From Modestobacter italicus (lineage in GTDB: Bacteria; Actinomycetota; Actinomycetes; Mycobacteriales; Geodermatophilaceae): 64,000 nucleotides of DNA. Positions within the stretch are counted from its first letter, which is position 1. Each line of letters opens with the position of its first letter. The position numbers and the translations under genes are program-made. The notes under the pieces were generated by a model that saw only the letters and a list, made by a program, of their open reading frames with translations, searched no databases and had not been told where the DNA came from. Below are positions 36,796 through 45,396 of this stretch, one piece after another. Location of the stretch: assembly GCF_000306785.1 (NCBI RefSeq), contig NC_017955.1, forward strand, positions 4,712,001-4,776,000, written 5' to 3'.

Positions 36796-37347
36796 GCGGC
36801 GGTCAGCGCCGACCGGGTGCGCTCCAGCGTCGCGGTCACCCCGGCCAGCCGGGCATCCGCTGCCGCGGCCGCCTCGACCACCGCCTCCTGCTCGGCCAGC
36901 CGGGCCGGCCAGCCGGCGGCCTCGGCGTCGTCGGCGGCGCACTGCGCGGTCAGGGTGCGCACCTGCCGGGAGGTGCGGGTGACCGCCGCGGCCAGCTCGG
37001 CGGCGCGGTCGACGTCGGGCAGCAGCGTGCGCAGCGCGGCGACCTCGTCGCGCAGGCTGCGGGACAGCAGCGTGTCCGCCGCCCGACCGCCGGCCACCGC
37101 GGCCCAGCGCCGCCGCACCGCGGCCAGCTCCTCCTCGGCGGCCTCGGCGGCGAGCGCGGCGCGGCCGGCGGCCTCCAGCACGTCGCGGACCGGGTCGGCG
37201 CGGCCGGCGGCGTCGAGGGTCGCGCGCAGCGGGACGATCTCGTCGGCCTCGGCCTGCAGCCGGGCCAGGTCGGCGCGGGCCTTGTCCCGCCGGGCGTGCC
37301 GCTGCTCCTCGACCCGCGCGGCGGCCAGCGCCGTGTCGACCCGGGCG
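36796..37347. repeat. Direct repeat, copy B (inside sbcC)
   Basis: Same 552 bases as copy A, in the same orientation, 758 bases further on. This copy is in the frame of the SbcC N-terminal half. Confidence 0.9.
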
Positions 37348-38155
37348 ACCTCGGCGGCGGCGGTGGTGGCGGCGGCCTCCCGCTCGGTGAGCCGGCCGGC
37401 CACCTCGGCGCGCACCCGGTGCACCCAGGCCCCGGCGTGCGCGGCGGTGGCCGCGCCGACGAGCTCGGGGGCGAGCTCTTCGGGCACCTCGACGTCGGCG
37501 ACCTGGGCGACCCGGGCCAGCAGCGTGCTCACCGACAGCCGGGCCTCGTCGAGCAGGCCGCGGGCGGCCCGGCGCTGCTCGTCGAGCCAGTCCTCCACCT
37601 TGGCGAACCGGCCGACGTCGAACAGGGTGCGCAGCAACCGGCCGCGGTCCTCCGGCTCGGCCCGCAGGAAGCGCGCGAAGTCACCCTGGGGCAGCAGCAC
37701 GACCTGGCAGAACTGCTCGGCGGACAGCCCCAGCCGGGTGCGCAGGTGCTCGGACCCCTCGTCGATGCGGGTGCTCACCGGCTCCCAGCCCTCCGGCGTC
37801 CAACGCTGGACGGTGAGCTTGGCCTGCTCGGTCGTGAGCCCGGTGCCGCGCCGCTTGGGGCGCTGCTGCTCGGGGCGGCGGACGACGAGCAGCCGCTCCC
37901 CGCCCAGGGTCACCTCGCACTCGACCTCGGTGCGCACGTCGTCGGCGGCGTGGTCGCTGCGCAGCCGCTTCTCCTCACCGCGCGCTCCCGGGACGGTGCC
38001 GTACAGCGCGTAGACGATGCCGTCGAGCAGCGTCGTCTTGCCGGCGCCGGTCGGCCCCCACAGCAGGAACAGCCCGTCGCGGCCGAGGTCGTCGAGGTCG
38101 ACCGCCACCTGGTCGGCGAAGGGGCCGAAGGCGGTCAGCGCCAGCCGGTGGACCC

Positions 38156-39304
38156 TCACAGCAGCGCGTCCTCACGGGCGGCGGCGGCCAGCGCCCGGCC
38201 GAGCAGCTCCGACTCACCCGGCGTGGCGGCGAGCCCGCGGACGTGCTGCACGAACTCGCCGGCGACCTCGAGGTCGCTGCGGCCGGAGAGCCGCTCGGTG
38301 TAGCTGCGGCCGTCGGCGGGCGCGCCGGACCCGGTCCACTCCAGGTGCACGCAGTGCGGGAAGCGGCCCTGCAGTTGGCGCATCGGGTCGACCGGCCGGA
38401 CCGGGTCGGTGAGCCGGGCGGAGACGAAGTCGTCCTCCATGGCTTCGAGCGCGGGGTCGGCGAGCAGGTCGGCCAGCTCGCCGCGCAGCACGGTCAGCTG
38501 CCGCGGTGTCGGGAGGGGCACGGCGCGGACACCGGCCAGGCCGGCGCCGTCCAGCTCGACGAGCCAGGCCTGCTTGACCTGCCCTGCCTCGCCGAAGGAG
38601 TAGGCCAGCGGGGAGCCGCTGTACCGCACCCGGTCGCTGAGGGTCTGCGGCCGGTGCAGGTGGCCCAGCGCGACGTAGTCGACGCCGTCGAAGACCGCGG
38701 CCGGCACGAGGTCCACCCCGCCGACGCAGATGTCCCGCTCGCTGTCGCTGGGCACCCCGCCGCCGACGAAGGCGTGCGCCAGCACCACCGACCGGACACC
38801 GGGCCGCAGGAAGAGGTCGGCGCGGACCCGGTCCATCGCGGCGGCGAGCACGGCCTCGTGGCTGCGCGCGTCGGCGAGCCCGAGCTCGTGCCGGGCGATC
38901 TCCGGCTCCAGGTAGGGCAGCCCGTAGACGGCGACGTCCCCGTGCTCGTCGGAGAGCAGGACCGGCTCGTCGAGCTCCGGCGTGACCGCCCGGACGTGCA
39001 CCCCGGAGCGGGCCATCAGTCCGGCTCCGAAGGCGAGCCGCCGGGCGGAGTCGTGGTTGCCGGGGGTGAGCACGACGGCCGCCCCGGCGCTGCGCAGCCG
39101 CATCAGCACCCGGTCGAGCACGGCCGTGGCGTCGGCGGAGGGCACCGCCCGGTCGTAGATGTCACCGGCGACGACCACCACGTCGACGGACTCGGCGACC
39201 ACCACCTCCGCCAGCCGACCCAGCACCTCCTCCTGCTCGGCGAGCAGGTCGGAGCCGTGCAGGGACCGGCCGATGTGCCAGTCGGAGGTGTGCAGCAACC
39301 GCAT
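38156..39304 (-). CDS. sbcD: Exonuclease SbcD (Mre11-type)
   Basis: SbcD is the Mn-dependent nuclease partner of SbcC. The 382-residue protein shows the phosphodiesterase motifs in order: TSDWHIGRSL, VVAGDIYDRAVP, LTPGNHDS, and later VALGHLHRPQ. It starts at ATG 39304 with a TANNNT hexamer seven bases upstream. Its TGA overlaps the sbcC GTG (GTGA), so SbcD and the N-terminal half of SbcC would be co-translated. With sbcC broken, SbcD may lack a full partner unless the break is an artefact. Confidence 0.93.
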   Translation of the reverse strand: MRLLHTSDWHIGRSLHGSDLLAEQEEVLGRLAEVVVAESVDVVVVAGDIYDRAVPSADATAVLDRVLMRLRSAGAAVVLTPGNHDSARRLAFGAGLMARSGVHVRAVTPELDEPVLLSDEHGDVAVYGLPYLEPEIARHELGLADARSHEAVLAAAMDRVRADLFLRPGVRSVVLAHAFVGGGVPSDSERDICVGGVDLVPAAVFDGVDYVALGHLHRPQTLSDRVRYSGSPLAYSFGEAGQVKQAWLVELDGAGLAGVRAVPLPTPRQLTVLRGELADLLADPALEAMEDDFVSARLTDPVRPVDPMRQLQGRFPHCVHLEWTGSGAPADGRSYTERLSGRSDLEVAGEFVQHVRGLAATPGESELLGRALAAAAREDALL

Positions 39305-39311
39305 GCGGTGA

Positions 39312-39317
39312 ACGCTA
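39312..39317 (-). promoter_or_regulatory. Candidate leaderless -10 element (TAGCGT) of sbcDC
   Basis: On the minus strand TAGCGT ends seven bases before ATG 39304, and there is no ribosome site. It overlaps the last codon of the upstream acyltransferase gene. Confidence 0.48.
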
Positions 39318-40787
39318 TGCCGAGCTGCTGACGCTTTCCGACTCGTGTCGTCCCGAGCGCCCGCGCGTCGCCGGGGGAACCGGCACCGGGTGCGTCACCC
39401 GGGGGCGGGGCACCGCGACCCGCTCACCGGTCGACACCGCGTTGAGCCACGCGGTGCGCGGCTCGCGGACCCGGGCGGCCGGGGCAGCCCCGGACCGGGG
39501 GTCGCCGACGGTCACCGGGAGCCGGCGGACGCCCGAGCTGGGCGAGTCGGCGACGACCGGCGCCTCGGGTGCGGCGGCGACGGACGGCACCGACCGCGGC
39601 GCCGTCCGGCGCTTGGGCACCAGCGCCATGATCCGGGCCCGGGCCGGCTCCTCCACCAGGTGGTGCAGCAGCGGCGCGAGCAGGAACGGGGCCAGGGCCA
39701 TCGCCGGGACGGCGAGCATGAAGCCCGGCGTCGGCACCCAGGCCTTCGCCGGGTCCTGCCAGACGATCGTGGTGACGACGTCGAGGACGACGAAGTGCGT
39801 GAGGTAGATGCAGTAGGAGATGCGCCCGCCGTAGACCATTGTCCGCCGGCCGAGCAGCGAGGCCAGCCCGCGCTCGGTGAAGGAGAGCGAGACGATCAGC
39901 AGCGGGATCAGGCAGACGACGACGCCGCTGTAGTCCAGGCCGAGGTCGCCGCCGCGGCGCCAGCTGTTCCACATGAACACGCAGACCATGAGGACGACGG
40001 TCAGGACCGAGCCGGCCAGGGCCAGGGACTCGGTGCGCTCGGTGCGGCGGATCCGCTTGGCCGCGATCGCGGCGAGCAGACCGGCGACGAACCCGCAGGC
40101 GATCCGGGTCATCCAGTTCTGCGCGAGGTCGGGGACGCCCTGCTCGAAGGCGGTGATCACCAGCGGGGTGCTGGCCAGGCACGACAGCGCCAGGACCAAC
40201 GGCGCGGGGAGGTGCAGCAGCGGGCGCAGGCAGACCGCCAGCAGCGGGAAGCAGAGGTAGGCGAGCCACTCGGCGCTGATCGACCAGCCGGGGAGGACGT
40301 AGCTCACGCCGAAGAACCCGTCCTGGCCCCACATGTGGGTCATCGACAGCTGGCGGAGCATCTGGGTCACGTCGGCGTCGGGGTGCGGGACCAGCACGTC
40401 GGCGTTCCAGCCGCCCTTGCGCACGACCCACACCCACGCGCCCATGAGCACGGTGACGACGGCCCAGGCCGGCCAGACTCGGGCGAAGCGGGCGAGCACG
40501 AACCGGCCGACGGCGCCCGGCCGGGGCGAGCGCCCGACCTGCTCCAGGTAGGCGAGCCCGATGACGAAGCCGCTGAGGGCGAAGAAGAGGTCGACGCCCA
40601 GCCAGCCGGCGCTGATCACCGAGCGCAGCAGCGGCACCTGGTCGAGGTAGGGGTTGAGCAGACGCTGGAAGTGCAGCAGCACGACCCAGACGGCGGCAAC
40701 GGCACGCAGCCCGGTCAGTGCTCGGATCTCCCCGCGCGGGATGCCGACAGCCGGCTCGGCGGAGCCTGAGCGCAGATCACTGGACAA
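39315..40787 (-). CDS. Acyltransferase 3 family membrane protein
   Basis: AT3 proteins O-acylate cell-surface sugars. The 490-residue protein has about ten membrane segments: ALTGLRAVAAVWVVLLHF with the conserved Arg and His, then GWLGVDLFFALSGFVIG, ISAEWLAYLCFPLL and RISYCIYLTHFVVLDV. The C-terminal tail of about 110 residues is Pro/Arg-rich and cytosolic. A TTG at 40787 follows GGGGGA by five bases and removes a low-complexity stretch; a start at ATG 40955 is the alternative. It sits upstream of sbcDC on the same strand with a ten-base overlap at the promoter. Substrate unknown. Confidence 0.82.
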   Translation of the reverse strand: MSSDLRSGSAEPAVGIPRGEIRALTGLRAVAAVWVVLLHFQRLLNPYLDQVPLLRSVISAGWLGVDLFFALSGFVIGLAYLEQVGRSPRPGAVGRFVLARFARVWPAWAVVTVLMGAWVWVVRKGGWNADVLVPHPDADVTQMLRQLSMTHMWGQDGFFGVSYVLPGWSISAEWLAYLCFPLLAVCLRPLLHLPAPLVLALSCLASTPLVITAFEQGVPDLAQNWMTRIACGFVAGLLAAIAAKRIRRTERTESLALAGSVLTVVLMVCVFMWNSWRRGGDLGLDYSGVVVCLIPLLIVSLSFTERGLASLLGRRTMVYGGRISYCIYLTHFVVLDVVTTIVWQDPAKAWVPTPGFMLAVPAMALAPFLLAPLLHHLVEEPARARIMALVPKRRTAPRSVPSVAAAPEAPVVADSPSSGVRRLPVTVGDPRSGAAPAARVREPRTAWLNAVSTGERVAVPRPRVTHPVPVPPATRGRSGRHESESVSSSA

Positions 40788-40959
40788 CGGAATCCCCCGG
40801 GGGTTCTGACGTGAAGGACCGGTCCGATGGCCCTCGTCGTCGACGCTAGGGGCAGGACTCCGCCGGTCTTGAGTCGCGACGCCCCAACATCTGTGCACGG
40901 CCGTAGGCAGGTCCTGCCAAGCTGTTCCCAGCCGCCACAGGCGCCTCAGCTGCACGCTC

Positions 40960-40993
40960 GAGCAGGCCCGGGAACGGGCTCCCGGGCCTGCTC
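40960..40993. terminator. Hairpin terminator at the end of the PH-domain gene
   Basis: Fourteen-base arms GAGCAGGCCCGGGA (40960-40973) and TCCCGGGCCTGCTC (40980-40993) close a six-base loop. The stop codon of the PH-domain gene lies inside the right arm. Confidence 0.8.
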
Positions 40994-41558
40994 AGAACTG
41001 TTCGGTGGGGTGCTGACCGTCCAGCGAGTGGTACTCGCCGAGGTAGGCCGCGCTCTCCTGCGCCCGCCGGTCGGCGTCCTCCTCGACCAGCTGGTTGAGC
41101 AGCTGCTGCACGCCGTCGCTGTCCGGGATGGCGGTGAAGACGGTCGGGCCGCCGTCGCCCGCGGTCTCGATGGTGACCGTGCCGGAGTTGATGACCCGGT
41201 CCCACAGGCTCTGCCGGTAGGAGACGTCGGTGATCCGGGAGAGGCCGAGGTCCCGGCCGTGCCGGGACAGGACGCCGGTGCGGTGCAGCAGCCGGTGGGT
41301 GGTGATCACGTAGTGCGTCGTCCGCCAGCGCAGCAGCGGGACGCCGACCAGCCACACCGCCAGGACGACGGCCGCGCCGACGACCACGAGTCGCCACAGG
41401 CCCTGCTGCGTGCCGTCGGGCACCAGCGCAGCGCCGAAGGACGCCGCTCCCACCAGCACGAGGAACCCCACGATCGGCCAGAAGACGGTCAGCCAGTGCG
41501 GGTGCAGGTGCCGCACGACCTCCTCGTCGTCCCCGAGCACCTTGTCCGGATAGGCCAC
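40992..41558 (-). CDS. PH-domain (bPH2/YdbS-like) membrane protein
   Basis: The 188-residue protein has two membrane segments (FWPIVGFLVLVGAASFGA; LVVVGAAVVLAVWLVGVP) followed by a bacterial PH domain: THYVITTHRLLHRTGVLSRH, LGLSRITDVSYRQSLWDRV and SGTVTIET. It corresponds by position and layout to Rv3278c. The start is GTG 41558. In mycobacteria birA lies next to it, whereas here an 8.6-kb accessory island separates them. Function unknown. Confidence 0.88.
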   Translation of the reverse strand: MAYPDKVLGDDEEVVRHLHPHWLTVFWPIVGFLVLVGAASFGAALVPDGTQQGLWRLVVVGAAVVLAVWLVGVPLLRWRTTHYVITTHRLLHRTGVLSRHGRDLGLSRITDVSYRQSLWDRVINSGTVTIETAGDGGPTVFTAIPDSDGVQQLLNQLVEEDADRRAQESAAYLGEYHSLDGQHPTEQF

Positions 41559-41839
41559 CCGACCAGCATGACCGACCTCCCCACCTCAGTCACGCACCCA
41601 GACCTCCGGGCGCCGCGACGGAGTCGGAGGTGCAACGAGGCGTGCGCTCGGACGACCTCTCGATTGCGGACCAGCACGGCTTGATACGACCGTCGGCTAC
41701 TCGATCGATGTGTCCCTAAAGGCGGCCTCAGGGACACCGAGATTGATCGGCAGTTCACGCCGCAATCACTCCCGGCACATACAGACGGACGGCAGAGGGG
41801 GCCAAGACGCTCGACGGTCGAACGTGGCGCAGCTCAGTA
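41559..41839. other. Intergenic start of the accessory island
   Basis: No gene supported. Less GC-rich than its surroundings by eye, with a 28-base palindrome at 41710-41737 resembling IS30 ends. Short frames here lack coding character. Confidence 0.5.
41710..41737. repeat. Palindrome resembling joined IS30 ends
   Basis: GTGTCCCT (41710-41717) and AGGGACAC (41730-41737) flank twelve bases (AAAGGCGGCCTC). The left half resembles the left outer end of the nearby IS30 element (GTGTCTCTAAG) and the reverse complement of the right half resembles the right end (GTCCCTGAGCGG). It could be a remnant or a preferred target. Confidence 0.4.
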
Positions 41840-42232
41840 CTAGCGGCCTGGGTCAGGTGTCCCATGGGGGCGCTTGGCTGTGAGGCTTGACTTCGTCGGC
41901 AGCACGACGGTCGCGTCTTCAATACGGGCTTCGAGTTCCCGGGCTCGCACCTCAGCAGCGGCTTTGGTTGGGAAGCGCTCCCGAAGAGCGATCTTCGAGC
42001 CGCCCCACCACTTGGCTTGTGTCACCACGCCGACGGTCCAGGACCTCTTGAAGCGAATGATGTTGACCAACCGGCAGGCAACCCAGCCGAACGGCAGCAC
42101 GACCAGGGCTGCGAGGAGGCCACCGTCGGGGGCGGACAGGCCGCCGTCAATGTCGAGCCTCAGCGGGAAGCCACTTCTCACGACACGAACGTCGTAGGGC
42201 GTCGGTGCTGGCGGGTGGTTGGGGGTGCTCAT
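41840..42232 (-). CDS. Hypothetical membrane-associated protein
   Basis: The 130-residue protein (from ATG 42232, MSTPNHPPAPTP; ATG 42238 is the alternative) has one hydrophobic stretch, LLAALVVLPFGWVACRLVNI, then a basic segment RFKRSW and an alpha-helical C-terminal half with AAAEVRARELEARIEDA. I do not recognise the family. It lies at the left edge of the accessory island with lower GC than the core genes. Confidence 0.5.
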   Translation of the reverse strand: MSTPNHPPAPTPYDVRVVRSGFPLRLDIDGGLSAPDGGLLAALVVLPFGWVACRLVNIIRFKRSWTVGVVTQAKWWGGSKIALRERFPTKAAAEVRARELEARIEDATVVLPTKSSLTAKRPHGTPDPGR

Positions 42233-42403
42233 CACCATCCATTGTGCCGGGCCTACGCGACCGCACATCGCTGGTCTTTCCCGCGCACGCCGATGGCCCG
42301 GTTGCAGTTCACGTCGATGCCCCTGAATGGGCCGCTCAGGGCGACGCGGGCCTCAATCCGTAGGCGACTTCACGACCGAGACCGGCATGCCGATGATGCT
42401 CGC

Positions 42404-42811
42404 GTGAGCAAATCCCAGATTCCGGGTCTTCGCGGCGACTGCGCCGCCGTCCTGGGCATCGCGTTGCTCTCCACGGCGGTAGCTGTGCTGGCACTGACCA
42501 CCGCACGCGGCGTCGTCCGGCAGGACGCCATCACGTACACCACCGAGTTCATAAGTGGTTGGTGGTGGCTGGTGTTCCTGCTCACGCCGCTCCCAGCAGC
42601 CCTCGTGCACCGACGAATCGCAACAGCCACTGTCGCAGCGGTAGCTCTTGTGCTGCCCCAGTTCGTGGCAGCTGCCGTCTGCGTAGCCCGATATCGAGCC
42701 TCTGGCTGGAGCGACGGCCTGGAGGGCCTCAGTTACCTGCACCCGCTGCTTCTGCTTCTCGCGACCGGGGCCGCCTGCGGACGCACGGCCGTAGCCGGCC
42801 GCCGGACCTGA
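42404..42811 (+). CDS. Hypothetical four-span membrane protein
   Basis: From GTG 42404 the protein has 135 residues with about four membrane segments (GIALLSTAVAVLALTTA; WWWLVFLLTPLPAALVH; TVAAVALVLPQFVAAAV; LLLLLATGAACGRTAVA). No family recognised. Codon use includes codons rare in this window (for example ATA), suggesting acquisition. Its end is 34 bases from the left end of the IS30 element. Confidence 0.5.
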   Translation: MSKSQIPGLRGDCAAVLGIALLSTAVAVLALTTARGVVRQDAITYTTEFISGWWWLVFLLTPLPAALVHRRIATATVAAVALVLPQFVAAAVCVARYRASGWSDGLEGLSYLHPLLLLLATGAACGRTAVAGRRT

Positions 42812-42844
42812 GCACGACGTGGCGCTCAACGCGAGCTGGCGAGT

Positions 42845-44134
42845 GTCTCTAAGTGGGCGGCGGTTTCAAGCGGTCGTCGCAACGACTGGCTTTTCGGGGT
42901 CGGACAGTAGCCGCTGCATGGCTTGCGCTGGGGTGATGAACCCGAGGGTCTGGCGGGGTCTGCCATTGAGTTCAGCAGCGACGGCCTCGAGGTCCTCAGC
43001 GCTGTGAACGGAGAGGTCGGTGCCCTTCGGAAAATATTGGCGCAGCAGGCCGTTGGTGTTCTCGTTGCTGCCGCGTTGCCAGGGCGAGTGCGGATCGCAG
43101 AAGTAGATCGCCATGTCAGTAGCCAGCGTGATGGCCTGGTGTTGAGCCAGCTCGGTGCCCTGGTCCCAGGTCAATGAGCGACGCAGCTGCTCGGGCAGGG
43201 TCGTGATCGCTGCGACCAACCGGTCGCGGACGGTCTGGGCGCCGTGCCCGTCGGGCAGGTGCACCAGCAGGCAGAAGCGAGTCTGGCGTTCGACCAGGGT
43301 GGCGATCGCCGACCGGCAGTGCTGGCCCAGGATCAGGTCGCCCTCCCAGTGGCCGGGCACCGCCCGGTCGGCGGCTTCAGCCGGCCGTTCGCTGATCGAC
43401 ACCATGCCGGAGATCTTCGCCGTGGTCGGGCTAGAGAACCCGTGGGGCCGGCGCCAGGCCCGACCGGTGCGCAGATGCCGGTGCAGCTCGGTGCGCAGCT
43501 GGCCGCGGCCCTGCACGAACAGCGCCTGATAGATGGTCTCGTGGCTCACCCGCATCGCCGCCTCGTCGCCGTGCTCGCCGGCCAGGTGCGCGCTGATCTG
43601 GGCCGGGCTCCACTTCAGGCACAGCTTGGCCTGGACCGCCAGGGCCAGCCGTGCGTCCTCCAGCTTGAACGGCTTGGGCCGTCGCGCCCGCAGCCCGGCG
43701 CGTTTGTGCGCCGCGTACGGCGCGTAATTCGCCCGCCTCGCCCGTCCGGCCGCCGGCACGGGCCCGTTGCGGCCCAGCTCGCGACTGATCGTCGACGGGG
43801 CGCGGCCGAGCCGGGCAGCGATCGCGCGCATCGACGCGCCGTCCAGGTGCAGGTCGGCGATCTGCAGCCGTTCCTCCAGCGACAGATATCTCGCCGACAC
43901 CACCCGCGGTGCCGCCGGCGGTCGACCGCTCGAGTCGCGTCGCCACCGATATCCCTGCCGCCGATCCACGCCGACAGCCTCACAGGCCTGCGAAGAGGAC
44001 GATCCCGCCGTCACCAGCTCCCAGAACCGCTCCTGCCGCTCATCCAGAACCCGCCGCCATTCCGAAACCACCACAACACCTCACGCCGAAAGGGTGTTGC
44101 GACGACCGCCTGAGTCCGCCGGCCGCTCAGGGAC
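42845..44134 (-). mobile_element. IS30-family insertion sequence
   Basis: A complete-looking element around one transposase gene. The inner inverted repeats are TCAAGCGGTCGTCGCAAC (42866-42883) and its complement at 44096-44113 with one mismatch. Outside these, 42845-42863 and 44116-44134 still match in 15 of 19 positions, so the terminal repeats appear to be about 40 bases long. The transposase stop codon lies inside the left repeat. I could not settle a target-site duplication. Confidence 0.8.
42866..44074 (-). CDS. IS30-family transposase
   Basis: The 402-residue transposase has an N-terminal helix-turn-helix region (YLSLEERLQIADLHLDGASM, IAARLGRAPSTISRELGRNG) and a C-terminal DDE domain with HWEGDLILGQH (first Asp), LTWDQGTELAQH (second Asp) and RGSNENTNGLLRQYFPKG (Glu region). 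All three catalytic residues are in place and the frame is intact, so the element may be active. It starts at GTG 44074. Confidence 0.95.
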   Translation of the reverse strand: MVVSEWRRVLDERQERFWELVTAGSSSSQACEAVGVDRRQGYRWRRDSSGRPPAAPRVVSARYLSLEERLQIADLHLDGASMRAIAARLGRAPSTISRELGRNGPVPAAGRARRANYAPYAAHKRAGLRARRPKPFKLEDARLALAVQAKLCLKWSPAQISAHLAGEHGDEAAMRVSHETIYQALFVQGRGQLRTELHRHLRTGRAWRRPHGFSSPTTAKISGMVSISERPAEAADRAVPGHWEGDLILGQHCRSAIATLVERQTRFCLLVHLPDGHGAQTVRDRLVAAITTLPEQLRRSLTWDQGTELAQHQAITLATDMAIYFCDPHSPWQRGSNENTNGLLRQYFPKGTDLSVHSAEDLEAVAAELNGRPRQTLGFITPAQAMQRLLSDPEKPVVATTA

Positions 44135-44280
44135 GGTCGGGCGGACCTGTCCCGCAGGGCGACCTCGAGGACGGGCGTCGCGGCCCCGGTCACGTCCACT
44201 CGTCATCCCACACCGCGGGCGATGAGTTGGTGGCTCCCGGCGGGTCCAAGCTCGTGACACCCGGAGGAAGGGACACCACC

Positions 44281-44886
44281 ATGTCTGAGCTTCTCGTCGA
44301 CTTCATCACCTCCCTCGACGGCTACGCATCGGGAGAGGGATGGCCGGGGTTCTGGGGCCTCGAGGGCCCGGAGTACCTCGCATGGCTCGGTGAGCAGCCC
44401 GAGGTCACGTATCTGATGGGGGCGAACACCTACCGCCTGATGTCGGGCTTCGCCGCCGGCGAGGTGCCGAGTGGCCAAGACGAGTTCAGGCCCGAGGAAG
44501 AGGCGTCCGTCGACGAGCTCACGCAAGCGTCCAAGGTGGTGTTCTCCTCCTCGCTCGAGGAGCCACTGACGTGGGCCAACTCCACGCTCGTCCGCGACGA
44601 CGCCGTCGAAGCGGTGCGCGCCATGAAGGAGAACGGCTCGGGACTCCTCAGCACGATAGGCAGCCTCAGCCTGTGCCGGTCCCTGCTCACGGCTGGACTC
44701 GTCGACCGCTTCCGGGTCGGGATCTTCCCGGTGATCACCGGCGCCACGGGGGACGAACGCATCTACGACGGCTACCCCGACGTCGCTCTCGAGATGATCG
44801 AGCACCGCACCTTCGACGGCCGCATCCAGCTCGTCGAGTACAAGCCACGCGTCCTCGAGCACCCGCCGCTCGGCGCCCCTGCGTGA
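44281..44886 (+). CDS. Dihydrofolate reductase-like (RibD C-terminal) family protein
   Basis: The 201-residue protein opens SELLVDFITSLDGYASGEGW and has YLMGANTYRLMSGFA, SKVVFSSSLEEPLTW and LVDRFRVGIFPVITGATGDE, the RibD_C/DHFR-like layout. ATG 44281 has an excellent ribosome site GGAGGAAGG. It is a distant paralogue of the gene at 30314 but closer to the YyaP/YyaN type. Flanked by the IS30 element and an IS3 remnant, it may have moved with them. Confidence 0.85.
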   Translation: MSELLVDFITSLDGYASGEGWPGFWGLEGPEYLAWLGEQPEVTYLMGANTYRLMSGFAAGEVPSGQDEFRPEEEASVDELTQASKVVFSSSLEEPLTWANSTLVRDDAVEAVRAMKENGSGLLSTIGSLSLCRSLLTAGLVDRFRVGIFPVITGATGDERIYDGYPDVALEMIEHRTFDGRIQLVEYKPRVLEHPPLGAPA

Positions 44887-44896
44887 CTTGGGACGG

Positions 44897-45010
44897 GACT
44901 GCCCCCACTTGAGTTGACTACGTTTCGTAGGGGCGATCAGGCCGCGTGAGCGGCCTGGTTCAGTGTCTCGAACTCGATGGGTGTGAGTCGTCCGAGGCGG
45001 CGTTGCAGGA
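44897..45010 (-). mobile_element. IS3-family remnant (3' end of transposase orfB and left terminus)
   Basis: On the minus strand bases 45010-44937 read LLQRRLGRLTPIEFETLNQA then AHAA and a TGA stop, the standard end of IS3-group orfB integrases. The bases after the stop, with CTACGAAACGTAGTCAACTC and then AAGTGGGGGCAGT, look like the terminal inverted repeat region. The gene is cut off upstream of about 45010. A dead fragment. Confidence 0.75.
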
Positions 45011-45396
45011 GAGCAACTGACCTCAAGGTCACCCCCAAGATCATCGTGCTTCGGGTGTTGATATGCGCAGGGACCAGCGATGGGTGAGTAGCAGAAAGGC
45101 GCGGTATGAGGCGACGGCGGTCAGTCCCGTCGCCGCGGCGGCGGACCAGTTCATAGGTCGGTACGGCAGCGGCACGACAGCCGGCTGGGTACTCAAGTCG
45201 CTGGTGATCGCCGGCACGGCGTGCCTTCAGCCCCGAACGATGGCTCTGGGCTGCATGGGGTGCATGGTTCTTCTTGGGGACCTAGCTGCCTGCTGCCGGT
45301 CCAGCATCCGCCCGTCGTGGTCTTCTTCCTGGACGGCCGCCGACTGCTGTTGTGCGGCCTCGTGGGCGGGAGTCACAGGGTGAGGAAGTGCCACGG
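45011..45396. other. Intergenic region of the accessory island without a supported gene
   Basis: About 390 bases. An open frame on the plus strand (45063-45383) has an odd composition (many Cys, Met and Ser; no ribosome site) and I do not accept it. The ribosome site of the next gene (TGAGGAAG) lies at 45381-45388. Confidence 0.55.

Larger units (their letters stand above)
34441..38159 (-). pseudogene. sbcC: SbcC nuclease subunit gene disrupted by an internal 758-base insertion/duplication
   Basis: SbcC is the SMC-like ATPase of the SbcCD DNA-end nuclease. The N-terminal part (from GTG 38159) has Walker A GPTGAGKTTLL (residues 35-45) and runs into a coiled coil, then stops at 36762. The C-terminal part (to 34441) has the zinc-hook DCPVCGAVEHP near base 35,865, the signature LSGGES and Walker B TLFVDEGFG. 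Between them a 552-base segment is present twice (36038-36589 and 36796-37347) with 206 bases of other DNA in between. The offset is 758 bases, not divisible by three, so the frame breaks. Removing one copy plus the spacer restores one continuous SbcC of about 985 residues. Real duplication or misassembly cannot be told apart here. Confidence 0.85.

Noticed and set aside
45063..45383. Plus-strand frame of 106 codons after the IS3 remnant
   Set aside because: Odd composition (Cys-, Met- and Trp-rich), no ribosome site and no sign of a conserved domain.
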